Source: Adineta vaga (lineage: Eukaryota > Rotifera). Taken from it: a stretch of DNA of 64,000 nucleotides. Positions within the stretch are counted from its first letter, which is position 1, and each line of letters opens with the position of its first letter. Below the pieces are notes generated by a model. The model searched no databases. It saw only the letters and a program-made list of their open reading frames with translations, and was not told the origin of the DNA. Where the stretch lies: the NCBI GenBank assembly GCA_021613535.1, contig CP075492.1:4960001-5024000 (forward strand), written 5' to 3'. Position numbers and translations under genes: made by a program. Shown here piece by piece: positions 1 to 11,711 of the stretch.

Positions 1-421
1 ATAGAATGAATATTATGAAAATACAAATTATGATAAGAAGAATATGTTTAGGTTGACCAAACCAAGTTCGATGACGACGACTCAAGGCAATATATCGATC
101 CGAACAAACAAAGACTCGTAGCCAAGTTGCAATTCCTGTTGCAGAAAAATGTAAAAATTGTATATGTTCGAAGAGTATAACCATGTATACCCCAAAAATA
201 ATGATCAAGATTCCATCCGTATAATATGATTAAATCAACAATGGCAATGGCTCGCATATAATGAAATGTTGGTCGTTTGTTTGTATCGCGGAATTTTTTT
301 CGGCAAAAAATATCAATGTTATGAAATTACATAGTGTACCGACAATAACTAGTGTTAATGAAGTATAACCGATGAATGACATTAGAGATGCATAGATGTT
401 TGTTGTTGAATTGCTTGCCAT
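1..421 (-). pseudogene. Rhodopsin-like 7TM receptor, 5' part, two frame breaks
   Basis: This is the amino-terminal part of a class A-like G-protein-coupled receptor. It starts at an ATG at 421 and runs off the window at position 1. The first hydrophobic segment (TSLTLVIVGTLCNFITLIFF) is followed by loop 1 and TM2-3, and the TM3 end carries the DRY-like triplet in CSDRYIALSRR. Two frame changes are needed to read through: one at a run of seven T at 294-300 (eight or five would restore the frame), and one near 175-185 after HGYT. All three segments are clearly one receptor, so the gene is either a recent pseudogene or carries assembly indels. It resembles receptor expansions in rotifers; the ligand is unknown. 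Confidence 0.75.
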
Positions 422-1976
422 TGTATGATAAATAGATTGATATTAAAGTGTAATTTTTCTGAACGAGTCTCTTCGTGAATATGAAAATACTTTCATAGAG
501 TTCTTTCATGTAGCTGATAGTTACAATGAGACATTTTCTTCATTGTCGTCGATGAATAATAAAAATAGATTTAATTATACAAGTTTTTCAAAAATAAGTA
601 ATGGGCATGACTATATAGGCGTATGAGAATTACATGCTTTGATAATTATCAGAGAACAACAGATTTATTAGATAATACATTATAACTATACAAAGTGTTC
701 ATTAATGTAGTGTATATTCTTCGATTTGATTGAACAGGATAGATGAATAGAAAGATCAACCTTTGATCTCGAATATGTTCAATATAATGAGAATCGTGAG
801 AGGATATTGATAAAGATGGAAATGTAGTTAGAAGTGGTAGTGAAACATACTGTTAACCTCCGTCGATCTAATAAAATCGATTTCTATTCATGTCAAGAAG
901 AAGGTACAGTATCAATATGTTCTCAAATAGCATTCATACATCTATATTCTAGTATACTACTGTTTTCGAATCTTCTTGATTGAGTGAGATTGAGATATAT
1001 ATCAGTGACGAAATAAAAATCATTCCATTACTTCTGAATCTGACGAGGAATCACCAATAAACTCGATTTTTTCCATGATTACTTTTTTTATTGTTTAAAA
1101 GACTTTACAGTTCTCTTTTCAATTATGCATATAGTATGGAGCAGATCATTCTTTCCTTTTTCGTTCTATTTATATAAATTAAATCCGAATTTTGCAAACA
1201 GATTCTTCATCAATCACTTTTTTCTCATCCTTTCTATGATATTACATTTGAGAAAATGATCTCAATTTTCGTATAACTGACAATCTGTTCTTTTTCTTCG
1301 CCAACGAATTCAGTAGAAAGTTTTATACATACAACTATAAGATCGATTTATTGATTATGTGTACGAGGACAAACAATCGACAACAGACAGAGATCCAGAA
1401 TCCTTTACTCATTTAGCGTATACTGAAAGAACAGTACCCACTTCTTCTTCTTCCCTAGCACACAAGTAATATGTGAATTGACAACAACTTTGATCGTGTT
1501 TTTCCTTGTATAGAGAATGAAATCGAGACAAAGGACATTCATGAAAATAGATATCGTTTTTCATTTAACGGTTATGTTGTTAAAGCCTTGGTTGGTGTAT
1601 AGCCGATCCTTTAATCGATGCGCTCAATGATCCATACTAAACAGGTGATATCAAAGATGTGTATACTAATAATTGATCCTGTTTTCTGTCAATTGTAGGA
1701 TATTTTCTACACTCGATTAAAAAATAAACTGTAGAATACCAATAGTTTCTAAATCTTCGATTAATCTGTAATATGAATATTGAAGTTAATTAAAGAATGA
1801 TGTCGCGTGTCGTATGATATGCATATCACATTTAATGGTTATTTCACTCAAGTATCAATGCGTTATTCCTGACATCATGGAGAAAAGAATCGTTTGATGG
1901 GTGTATCAAACTTCGTCATTTACGTATAATCTATGCATGAATAATTTAGCTACGCCTTTCTAACACGTCCGATAAG
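422..1976. other. AT-rich intergenic stretch
   Basis: About 1.55 kb between the receptor start and the small His-rich gene. I see no reading frame with protein-like composition, no splice pattern and no repeat beyond short A/T runs. It should hold the receptor promoter, but no convincing element stands out. Confidence 0.5.
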
Positions 1977-1984
1977 TATATAAA
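1977..1984 (+). promoter_or_regulatory. TATA box of the His-rich gene
   Basis: TATATAAA lies 78 bp upstream of the ATG at 2062, a spacing that fits a TATA-driven promoter with a short 5' UTR. No other gene on this strand is near. Confidence 0.5.
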
Positions 1985-2061
1985 CACAACGAATAAAGCT
2001 TCATATACAACAATAATAATAACTTTTATTTTGATTATCATAAAACAAGTAACAAAACAAT

Positions 2062-2250
2062 ATGCATCATCATCATCATCATCATCCATTTCTTGATGCT
2101 GCATTGGTTGGTGGCGTTGCTCTAGGCGCGTATGAACTTTATCATCATCATCAATATGGTAATTTCGGTTTTGGAAATCCCTACAATGGAGGTGGATACG
2201 GTGGATCTTATGGATATGGATCACCCTATGGATATGGTGGATTTTATTGA
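2062..2250 (+). CDS. Small His/Gly/Tyr-rich protein
   Basis: This is a 62-residue, single-exon protein in three parts. A run of seven His directly follows the initiator Met. A short hydrophobic helix follows (residues ~9-26, DAALVGGVALGAYELY), then a second HHH, then a Gly/Tyr/Phe/Asn-rich tail (residues ~32-62) of GGYGGSYGYG type. A TATA box precedes it and an AATAAA signal at 2331-2336 follows it, so it looks like a real expressed gene rather than a chance frame. I do not recognise a named family. Gly/Tyr-rich tails occur in structural, cuticle-like and phase-separating proteins, and the poly-His could bind divalent metal; both are inference. The antisense frame (poly-Asp) is a shadow. Confidence 0.6.
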   Translation: MHHHHHHHPFLDAALVGGVALGAYELYHHHQYGNFGFGNPYNGGGYGGSYGYGSPYGYGGFY

Positions 2251-2336
2251 GATAGTTATTATCACTATCACATAACTTGTAATAATTCGTTATTTTTCTT
2301 TGTAATATGTGACTTTGTCTTATCTGTTTTAATAAA

Positions 2337-2864
2337 AATCTTTCATATGAAATATATCAAAACATGTTCCAGTTTTAAATAATATACGATATGGTACCAT
2401 TGCATCTATTAAAAAGATCCCATATGTCCAAATCGAAACTATAGAATACTTCGTCGGTTTATTTATTTCTAAAGTGATTCAATGACACTCTCGAAACAGA
2501 TATCGACATAAATTAAAATGCAAAGACATTCTTTATTTTTCGTAAACAGCTTGTTTGTTTATATTGTATTGTGCATTTTAACTGAATAATTAATTGTACC
2601 ATTGGAAAGGAAATTCTCATGGACTGATCTTTCTGTTTATAGAAGAAGTATTTAGATATCCGATCGACTAATTTTACGGCATATAAAGAAACGATGGTGT
2701 GAATGTTTTGTTTCCATCGATTGGTTACATAGAATACAAGAAAAAAAACGTCGTGTTATTCATTTGACATGCGTTGTGCAATAACCATGTGATGCAATGC
2801 AGTGCAATGAAGAAGTATATATTTGTTATTATTTTGTTATATTTAACGTATTTTTCTATTAACT
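2337..2864. other. Intergenic, upstream of the DUF924 fusion gene
   Basis: About 530 bp. No coding exon recognised. It presumably contains the 3' end of the His-rich gene and the promoter of the next gene. Confidence 0.4.
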
Positions 2865-5800
2865 ATGACGACAGCTGTTGATGTTCACCCTTCTCCTACT
2901 CATATCGAATCATCAATTGATTCGATTGATATTTTAACAAATGAAGATTTGCAGGTAATTGAATCGATTTATTCCTATTGGTTTGGTGAAAATATCAGTA
3001 CATGGTCAAAAACATATCCATTAAATAGTAAATTATGGTTTCGAGTCGATGAAAAGATTGATCAAGACATAAAAGAGAAATTTGAACGATATTTAATCGA
3101 TGCTACAACATCAAATAATAGTCTATATCAACGTTGGCAAACAACTCCTCGTGGTAAATTAGCATTGATTATATTATTAGATCAATTTCCTCGAAATATC
3201 TATCGTAGTACAGGAAAAATGTTTGAATTTGATCGATTCGCTCTTCAATTAGCATCTGATATTATTCATGATCCAACTCATGTAACAATTTACAGTTTAC
3301 CTGAACGATTATTTATCTATTTACCATTTGTTCATTCCGAAGAACTTCTTCATACAACAAAAGGGGCTGATTTAATGAATGATCTTGCAGCAGAAGTTAC
3401 TCAACGTGATTTACGACGACGATATACAGCTAATGCTCGTGCAGCTAAAACTCATCAACAAGTTATTGAATCATTCGGTCGTTATCCACATCGAAATCAA
3501 CTTCTCGGACGAGAATCAACAATTGATGAAGAAAAATATTTAAAAACTGCACGAAATGGATTCATTCAATCCGTCAATAAAACAACAACTAAACCAAATT
3601 CAGAAAACTGTACGATTACACATGAATTACCATCAACAGGTCCTCTTCTAAAAATTCTCGTTCTTCATGGTTTTCATCAAAATGCAAATAGTTTGAAACG
3701 AAGTGCAAAAAAAATATTTAAAAGTTTGAAAGATGTAGCAACATTTCATTTTGCGAATGCTCCACTACCATACGATCCAACAGGTGAAGTGAAAGAACAA
3801 TTATTAGCCGCTTTTGGTGACGGAAATATGCCCGATGTCGGTTATCAACGACAATGGTGGAATGCATCGAAAGATAGTAAAACCTATCATCATTTAGATG
3901 TTTCATTACATTATATCGATCAATTGTTTAAAACCGAAGGACCTTTCGATGGTATATTTGGCTTTGCTGTATGTATACATTTAAATATATATTGATTCTA
4001 TAATGTATTCTATATTTTATTTAGCAAGGTGCGTCGTTTGGTGGAATTCTTTGTGGTTTACAGCCATTTGGAAATATTTCATTTGAATTTGCAATCTTAA
4101 TATCAGGATTTGCATCACGAGCAGAATGTCATGAACAACTGATGCAACCAAACGCAATAAAAAATGTGACATCATTACATATCTATGGGGTCAATGATGT
4201 TTTGATTACTAATGATCGAACACTGAAATTAGCAGCTGCTTTCGAAAATCCATTGATTGTTCCACATCAAGGTGGTCATTTTACACCAAATACATGGCCA
4301 AATAAGGATATCAGACAATTTTTACTTGAACAACAAGAACATCTATCAAATAGAATCGATCGAACCAACAATTCTGACATGTTACAAACTCAAGTATTAA
4401 GAACATTTGAAGAAAAGATAGAAGCAACGATTTCACATCATCAAAAACAAATATCTACCTTACCTGTAAACGAACGAAAACAAAACAAGATTCCGATTGT
4501 TCCTATTGGTGTATCAACATTAATTAATTCAGAAAATATTCAACATATCATTGATAATGTCGACAATTATCTCCTGGATGATGTCATGCTGCTTATCTGG
4601 TGTCAAAGAACAACATTTCATAATATTGAACCTAAAGAAGATGAAACTACCGTCTTACCATTCTTTCGATATTGGATTCTATTATATTTGAAAAAACCAA
4701 TGGAGCTTCTCGCATCATATTTCGATCTCATTCCAAAGTATGGTAGTTGGGGAGATTTAAAAATGTTATATTTATCTATTGGTAAAATGGAAAATGAATT
4801 ATCGGCATCAGAGAAAATCTTACTTGATGATTTGAAACATGCGTGTGTAAAAGCATTTGGTGAACAATTAAAACGTGATGCTCACGCTGTATTGAATCAA
4901 CCTGATGAATCTGCTAATGAACAAGAAGAACAAATGACAATTAAAAAACAAGAATGGATTAGTAATTGTGCTAAAGAAGCACCACGCATTAATAATAATC
5001 GTAAAACTCCTAGTACACGTAAGTGCTTTCATTCTCTGCTCTCATATCTCTTGTTTCTAATCGTATCATTTAGTTATGGGCAAAGCAATAGCCAAATACA
5101 TGCATCCCATTCGTGATTCAATAAATACAGATGAAAAACAATACAATGCTGACAAAGGTTATTGTTATCAAATTTATAAACGATTGATTTCATCACTTTG
5201 CCATGTATTGGAAAAAGCATCACCTAATTTTGTTGATGAACAAGTTCGATCACGAAGTCGAAAAGATCGAGCTTTTCGATATACGAAAGAACAACGAGAA
5301 CAATTATTAAATGCTCCACCATCATCATACATCACGAATCCCGAACCCGAACCTGGTTAGTCAGTTTGTTATTCAATACATATCACTGTATGTTTTGTAT
5401 TTTCTAGTTGTTCCATGTTCTTTGGAAGAATTACAACCATTATTAGAACATTTGGTTTTGAATAAACCAGGACCTGGAGATGATAATCAATCGATTGTAT
5501 TTTCACGTGGTACTATCATGACTGGTGGACGATTAGATTTATGTAAACAAGTAGTAGGTCCAAAAGGTATTGAACCATTACTGAATGCTATGAAAAATAG
5601 TGCCGTCGTCAATCGATTATTATTGGGTATGTACTTTCTAGGTTATGAATAAGAAACATTTTAGAACTGTATTTATCTTCTTTAGGAAATAATATTGTTG
5701 GTCGTCCCGGTGCTGAAGCCATTTCTGCATATATTCGTTTGAATTCGGATTCCAATATTGATACATGGTATATAGCTGGAAATAATTTCGATGCTGATTG

Positions 5801-6707
5801 TATTTCATTAATATGTGAATCATTAGCTACAGATACAAAAGTGAAAGCACTTTGGTTAAAACGAAATCCAATTCTATCATCTGGTGTTATTCATATAGCT
5901 CAAATGTTAACAACAAATCATTATTTACAAACATTAGATTTACTTAATACAGGTTTATTAGATGATGGTTGTGAAATATTATTTAATGCTTTGAAATCGA
6001 ATCAATCATTAAAACATTTATATATCGATACGAATGGTTTAACCGTCAAAAGTGGACGAATCATACGTTTACATTTTGAACAACATGATAATCATTTAGA
6101 ATCTTTATATATGTCATGTAATGCATTGGGTGATGCAGGCACTTGTGAAATAGCTATGGGTTTGAAACATGATCAACGTCTTACACGACTTGGTCTCGCA
6201 TCGAATTGTATTGGTGTTGAAGGAGCACGTGCATTAGTTGATGCTTTAATTAATCATCCGTCACTTCAACAATTAAATCTTGGATATATGAAAGCAACAA
6301 TATTACTCGGTGGATTAGATAATGTTCTTGGTGATGAAGGTGCAACAGAAATTAGTCGATTGATTCGATTGAATCAACATATTCGTTCCATTGATCTGAC
6401 ATTTAATGGTATTTCACAACGAGGTTTAATGCAATTACGTGATGCATTAAAAGAAAATCGAATTTTAACAACATTGAAAGTATTACAATTCGGACAAGTA
6501 CATAATGAAATTACAAAAGAAGAAATCAGTACAATAATTGAACAAAATAAAATCGAATGGGGTAAACAACTGCTCAGTACTGATCCAAAATATAATGCAA
6601 CAACATTAACAAGAGTCGACTATTTACAAAAAGGACAACAACTGAACGATGATATCAATTTTCCGCCCCATGTCATGGAAATTATTAGTTACTATAGAAC
6701 ACATTAA
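2865..6707 (+). CDS. DUF924 - FSH-type hydrolase - DUF2828-like - LRR fusion protein
   Basis: Five exons (2865-3968, 4025-5018, 5074-5355, 5408-5626, 5686-6707) join in frame to 1,206 residues; all introns are GT..AG and 52-59 bp. Residues ~25-240 are a full DUF924 domain (DQFPRNIYR, FGRYPHRNQLLGRES). Residues ~260-480 are an FSH1/OVCA2-type alpha/beta hydrolase (LKILVLHGFHQNA; late Asp in YGVNDVLI; His in GGHFTP). Its nucleophile elbow reads GFAQGA, where the family has GFSQGA, so the catalytic Ser is replaced by Ala. The next ~350 residues resemble DUF2828/TROVE-like proteins (FDLIPKYGSWGDLKML). The carboxy end (~890-1150) is leucine-rich repeats of the RNase-inhibitor/NLR type. There is no signal peptide or TM segment, so it is probably cytosolic. 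Function unknown; an LRR-sensing scaffold is a guess. Confidence 0.85.
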
Positions 6708-6904
6708 AACGATAAAAACTTCTCTTTTTTTTGTATTTAAAAATAACATTATAGAACGATGTGAGAAGGGTTGGTCAGAAGTATTTTTAATATATAAAAA
6801 AATAAATAAAAATAATCTTATCATTAAGATAAATGTCATTTTTTTATCGCACCTTTTCTCAATGTATATAACGTCTTATTATCTTACATGTTTGGTCAGA
6901 TTCA

Positions 6905-9303
6905 ATGGTAAAAATGTATCTGTTTATCTCATTCTTTCTTATTGTTGGCTGTTGGTGTGAGGTACAAGTATTAGTTGATAGAAACGGATCATATCAGATT
7001 AGTATTGGTGATCATTTATGGCTTCGTTCATCTCGTACTGCTCTCTATGTTGATAATAAATGGTATTCATCCGATGATAATTCTCTTCCATTAACGAGTA
7101 TATCATTTGCTCAAGGTTCGGATTCAAATTTAGGCAGTTGGAATGAAACACAACTCAATTATGATCTTATTCGTAGTGGAATGCACACGAAAATTGTAGG
7201 TCATATACGACAATGGCAGATGTATCCTGCAATTACATTTCATTTGGATGCGGGTGATCAAATCTTAAGTAATTCGATACCTTTAAGTATGGATAAGGTT
7301 CGTACTATCTTTCCATCATTTCATATTGAACAAATTGATGAACATGATCAACGAGGTTATTTTACATTTGCTGGTAAGTATGAGATGATTGATACGTACT
7401 TGATATTTATATACTTTTTTTTAGGAGAAATGTCGGGTGATGATGAAAAACATGCTGGATGGTGGAAATCATCCAGTAACGTTATAAACGCCGGTATGAA
7501 CGGAGGACCAACTGTTCTTTTTAATTTGACGCAACAAGGCGAAGATGATATCGTTGTTCTTTCACCATTTTCTCGATTTATGGCTACTTCATTTAGTCAA
7601 ACAAATGATGTTCTTGAATATGGTGTTATGGGTTCAATGTTAACTATACCAGCTAATTATAATCATTCCATGATTGTCTTCTATTCTTCGAAAGGTATCA
7701 ACGAAGGTTTTCGAGAATGGGGTCAAATGATGCAAAAAGCACATAATCGAACAAATGAACATCGTCTCAATGATTTAACAATTAATTATCTTGGTTATTA
7801 TACTGATAATGGTGGTTACTATTATTATAATACCGAACAAGGAATAAATTATGAACAAACAATGATTGATATTCATCAACAAATTCCTCTACCATTTCAT
7901 TATTTACAATTAGATTCTTGGTGGTATTATAAAGGTATTGGCGGTGGTGTAACTCAATATACACCGATGCCAAATATATTTCCTGATGGTTTACAAGTAC
8001 TTCATCGTCGACTAGAAAATATTCCTTTTGCAGCACATAATCGATATTGGGCATTTGATACTGTTTATAAACAAAATTATTCTTTTGCTCTCGATGAACA
8101 GAATGGAAAAGCATTACCGATTGGAAATGATTCGTTTTGGATCGATCTATTTACTCAAACACGTGATTGGGGTTTGATTCTTTATGAACAAGATTGGCTT
8201 GATCGTCAAACATATAATTTTACGCCGACATTTACAGATATTCATCTTGGACATCAATGGTTAATGTCTATGGGTGAAGCAGCAGAAAAAATTCAAATGA
8301 ATATTCAATATTGTATGAGTTTACCTCGACATATTCTTACTGCTTTACAAGTTTCACGTGTGACACATGCACGAGTATCAACTGATTATGCATTTCATCT
8401 TGAACAAAGTCGAAATGCATCACAATGGGCAATTGGAATATCAAGTATGTTTGCTGATGCAGTTGGTTTAGCACCATTTAAAGATGTTCTTTGGTCAACA
8501 GAAGATCAACCTGCTGCACCTTATAAAGATTCACCACGAGAAATACTTCCCGAACGTGAAATACTTATTGCAACACTTTCAACTGGACCTGTTGGACCTG
8601 GTGATGCTATTAATTATACAAATGTTCAACGAATTATGAAATGTTGTCGACAAGATGGTTTAATCTTAAAACCCGATCGACCATTGACAACAATTAATAC
8701 TTTAATATCTGATTGGGCTTATTATAATGGAATTTCACAAGGTGAACTGTATTCAACAAGAATAACTATGTAAGTATATAGATTTTGTTTTCTTTTCATC
8801 TACAGACTTTGAATACTAATTTAATCTCTAGAAATAATCAAACTTTTCATACAATCTTTGCATCAGCAATGAAAAAAGATTATACTATTTATCCATCAAT
8901 GATTGGTGCACAATCGGGTGTTATATGGTCGTATAATGATTCAAGTATTGTCCTATCATTTTCAGATACTAATCCTCTTGATGTATTCGCTGCTCAATGT
9001 CATAATTTATCCATATGTCTTTGGTATGTTTCACCATTGATGCAATTAGGTGATTCATCTCGAACACACTATGCTCTTCTTGGTGAATCGAATAAATGGA
9101 CAGCAGTTAGTCGACAACGTATTGTTGATATTACAGCCACAAATACTGCTGCTATAGTAACACTTCAAGGTGCACCAGGTGAATTCGTACTAATGAATGT
9201 TTTTCATGGTGTTTTATTATCAGTAACTGTAAACTGTCAAATGTCTGCAGATGTTGGCAAAGCTCGACTGATGATTACAGCAATGGATGTTAATTGCACT
9301 TAA
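6905..9303 (+). CDS. Secreted glycoside-hydrolase-like protein
   Basis: Three exons (6905-7373, 7425-8769, 8832-9303) give 761 residues. A clear signal peptide (MVKMYLFISFFLIVGCWC) begins it. The middle has the look of a TIM-barrel glycosidase of the GH31/GH36 type: YLGYYTDNGGYYYY, FHYLQLDSWWYYKG and LILYEQDWLDRQ, with Asp residues in the last two motifs as candidate catalytic acids. The last ~160 residues look like an all-beta tail. The first intron (7374-7424, 51 bp) is in frame and free of stops, so an unspliced product would also be open. It starts 197 bp after the previous stop on the same strand, with an acceptor-like TTTGGTCAG just before the ATG. The exact glycosidase family is inference. 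Confidence 0.75.
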
Positions 9304-9413
9304 ACAACATTTATAATAAGAATTATACATAAACATAGAAAAAAACTTTTGATAGAATTAAAATAAAAGAAGAAAAAGTAATAACCAAATAAGAACTCTA
9401 AATTTGTTCAATA

Positions 9414-9862
9414 TTATTCTCCTTTTGTGGTAACTATGGTAGTAATTGGTCGACTAGTTGACATATTTTGTGTTGATGATAACTTGGTAGTTGGTAATAC
9501 TTGTAAAAACTTGAACATATCGTTTTGATATTGTTGAATTGCATTTTTAATTTTAAGAAAGATGATTTCTTTGTAACAAAGGTCGAAATTACATATATAG
9601 TTGTTTGTTGGTCATCGTCTTTTAGATAATTTGTAATAATAACATCAACTGTTCTCGTTTTTATACTAGCACAGCTAGCAATGTATGATCAAGAGTAGAG
9701 GAATGTTTTGACCAGTTGCAGATGATTTTCGAAATTCAATCATTAAAGTTCGCTTAGCATGATTATGGATTACTTCAACATGACATATAGATAATACTAT
9801 ACGAGTAAGATCTTGAAATTGATCGATAATATCTTGAATTGATGTAGAATTTAACGAAAAAA
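9414..9862 (-). pseudogene. Decayed or partial gene, unknown family
   Basis: On the minus strand, two protein-like stretches lie end to end but in different frames. The first (~9862-9680) reads NSTSIQDIIDQFQDLTR and continues through FRKSSATGQN. The second (~9690-9414) reads ASCASIKTRTVDVIITNYL and ends in a Thr/Ser-rich tail (TSRPITTIVTTKGE) before a stop at 9414-9416. At least one frame change near 9690 separates them, and no start codon or signal peptide exon was found upstream. Composition and length suggest the carboxy end of a secreted or membrane protein with a Thr-rich stalk. It may instead be a real gene with unseen upstream exons. Confidence 0.4.
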
Positions 9863-10236
9863 ATTGTTTTTATCAAGAAAATGATTCTCAACCAGCCAAG
9901 CAAGATTGAAAAAGAAGCGAAGAAGATTTTCTAAGATTATTTGACAAATCAAAATTGATTGATTATTCATATGATTTCTATTTTTATTAAAGTTTTCGTA
10001 ATGTCATGTTTCATTGAGAAACAACAATTTTGTTTTCATATAGTCTCACAAGGTTGACTCGTTATTGATGGCCATTTTTTATTTTCCCAGTTATTCAAAT
10101 ACAATAAATTGAAAATAACATAACAAGTTTGTCTTCTTCTTTCACATTCATGCTTATTATTCATATTCTCCCAATATGAAAAGAACTTCAATTAGTACTT
10201 ACCTTCACAGATACATGTTCACATCTTCTTCGTACG

Positions 10237-10245
10237 TATAAAAAG
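10237..10245 (+). promoter_or_regulatory. TATA box
   Basis: TATAAAAAG lies 74 bp before the ATG at 10319 and fits a core promoter for the small secreted protein that follows. Confidence 0.5.
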
Positions 10246-10318
10246 CAGCGAAAAAAAGAAAGTTTTTATTCATTATTTTTACTTCTTAGACAACTTCCGC
10301 AACACATTCATACAAGGA

Positions 10319-10668
10319 ATGTGGAAGACTTTATTGGTGATCCTGATTGTATGGATCACATTTACTTTAGCTCGTCCAAGTTATGAGCAATTTCTTGTTG
10401 GTATTGATATTTACAAGCCAAATACATTTGTTCAAGATTTAATCGGTCAATCAACGAAAGAACGTCGTCAAATGATGACGTGTGAAAATTGTTCCGATAC
10501 TAATCCTGATTCTCCTTGTCGTGTGATATGTGAGAATCACTCCAAATCTTCTCATGATACTGGTCAACATCAACATCGACGCCGTCGCTATTCTCACCAA
10601 TATCATGACAGTAAGTTTAAATAAATCTGACGAATATTCAATGAAAAATGATTTTCTATTTAGGATAA
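10319..10668 (+). CDS. Small secreted Cys- and basic-rich peptide precursor
   Basis: Two exons (10319-10610 and 10664-10668, 53-bp intron) give 98 residues ending ...QYHDR. If the intron is retained the protein ends SKFK instead. A signal peptide covers about residues 1-18 (MWKTLLVILIVWITFTLA). The mature part has four Cys spaced C-x2-C-x10-C-x3-C (CENC...CRVIC) and a polybasic RRRR near the carboxy end that could be a furin-type cleavage site. A TATA box precedes it. I recognise no family; a secreted peptide or small cysteine-bridged protein is likely. Confidence 0.6.
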
Positions 10669-11462
10669 TATGTCACGCAAGATGTCATATTTATTCATTC
10701 CTCTCGACAAGATTATTCAATTATCTCGTTTAATGAACTATTTTAGATTACAGGACTATATTAGTAGGAACGAGCAAACTCTTTTTATAAATTATTTCTA
10801 TTTTCTTGTCACGTAGTTTTTGTTTGATGAGAATTCAAATAATTCTCATCTGATTTTTTTATGATTTCTTTGTAGAAGAAGGATGGATAGAAAGTGATCC
10901 TACTCGAATCTATCGAATGATCGATTTCTTTTCTTATTATTAGAAATGATTCGAGGTAAGAGAAAATATCTTTGTGAATAAGTTGAAATGCGTACATAAT
11001 TGTATGAACATTAGAATCGAAAAATTACATAAGTTCAATGTTATATATTGAAAATGAATGAAAGATAGGGAGAATTCTTTTTTCTCTATGCATGTAATTG
11101 TATTTTGATTAGTTTTAACTTTTCCGTTTATTTCTCTTTAAATAAATATCTTTATCTAACATTTACAAACTTCATCACAAGAAAGTCTTACATATAATCA
11201 AGAAGATATTCGAAACTAGTTCTAAATAGAGTTATGAAAAGTGAATACAAGTAAAAATAATAGCAATTCATTGATGCTATATTTATGATTGAAAATCAGT
11301 TTTTTTCGTCTTAATATAAATAGATGTCATGTGAATTATATCGATTATAACTTTCCGACAAATATCATTTTATTATTTGCAAAGTTTATCGAACATTGTA
11401 AATGATATCAGTTTACTTATCTTCATCAAAGTAACCTTTTATGTTGTAAAACAATAATAGAG
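10669..11462. other. Intergenic
   Basis: About 800 bp of AT-rich sequence between two small secreted-protein genes. No protein-like reading frame or RNA structure noticed. Confidence 0.4.
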
Positions 11463-11648
11463 ATGAGACAAGAAATCTTCATCCTAACTGTTTTAATTAT
11501 AATCTGTAATTTAACATTTCTAATACATAGTTTAAGTGTTAGAACTTCACCATTCTATTATCCATGGTATGGAAAAACAGGAAATCAAGCTCAAAAAGTA
11601 TATCTTGATCGAACTGCTTATTGGATAAATCAATATGAACAATACTGA
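11463..11648 (+). CDS. Small secreted peptide precursor, possible amidated neuropeptide
   Basis: This is a 61-residue single-exon protein. A long hydrophobic signal peptide (residues ~3-24) is followed by LSVRTSPFYYPWYGKTGNQ and a Tyr/Gln-rich end. The segment TSPFYYPWY is bounded by a single Arg and by Gly-Lys, the pattern by which a carboxy-terminal amide is made after cleavage, so an amidated ...PWY peptide is conceivable. No known neuropeptide family is recognised. Its stop is followed 63 bp later by the convergent D-glutamate cyclase-like gene. Confidence 0.5.
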   Translation: MRQEIFILTVLIIICNLTFLIHSLSVRTSPFYYPWYGKTGNQAQKVYLDRTAYWINQYEQY

Positions 11649-11711
11649 CATTATAAAATAATTTCAAATGTGTTCTTGTTATTGATTTATTTGAACTTTT
11701 TCTTTATCAAA

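Noticed and set aside
1946-2224. Minus-strand frame with poly-Asp
   Set aside because: Exact antisense of the poly-His repeat; no independent support.
7782-8114. Minus-strand 110-codon frame
   Set aside because: Lies wholly inside the glycosidase-like exon and has antisense-type composition.
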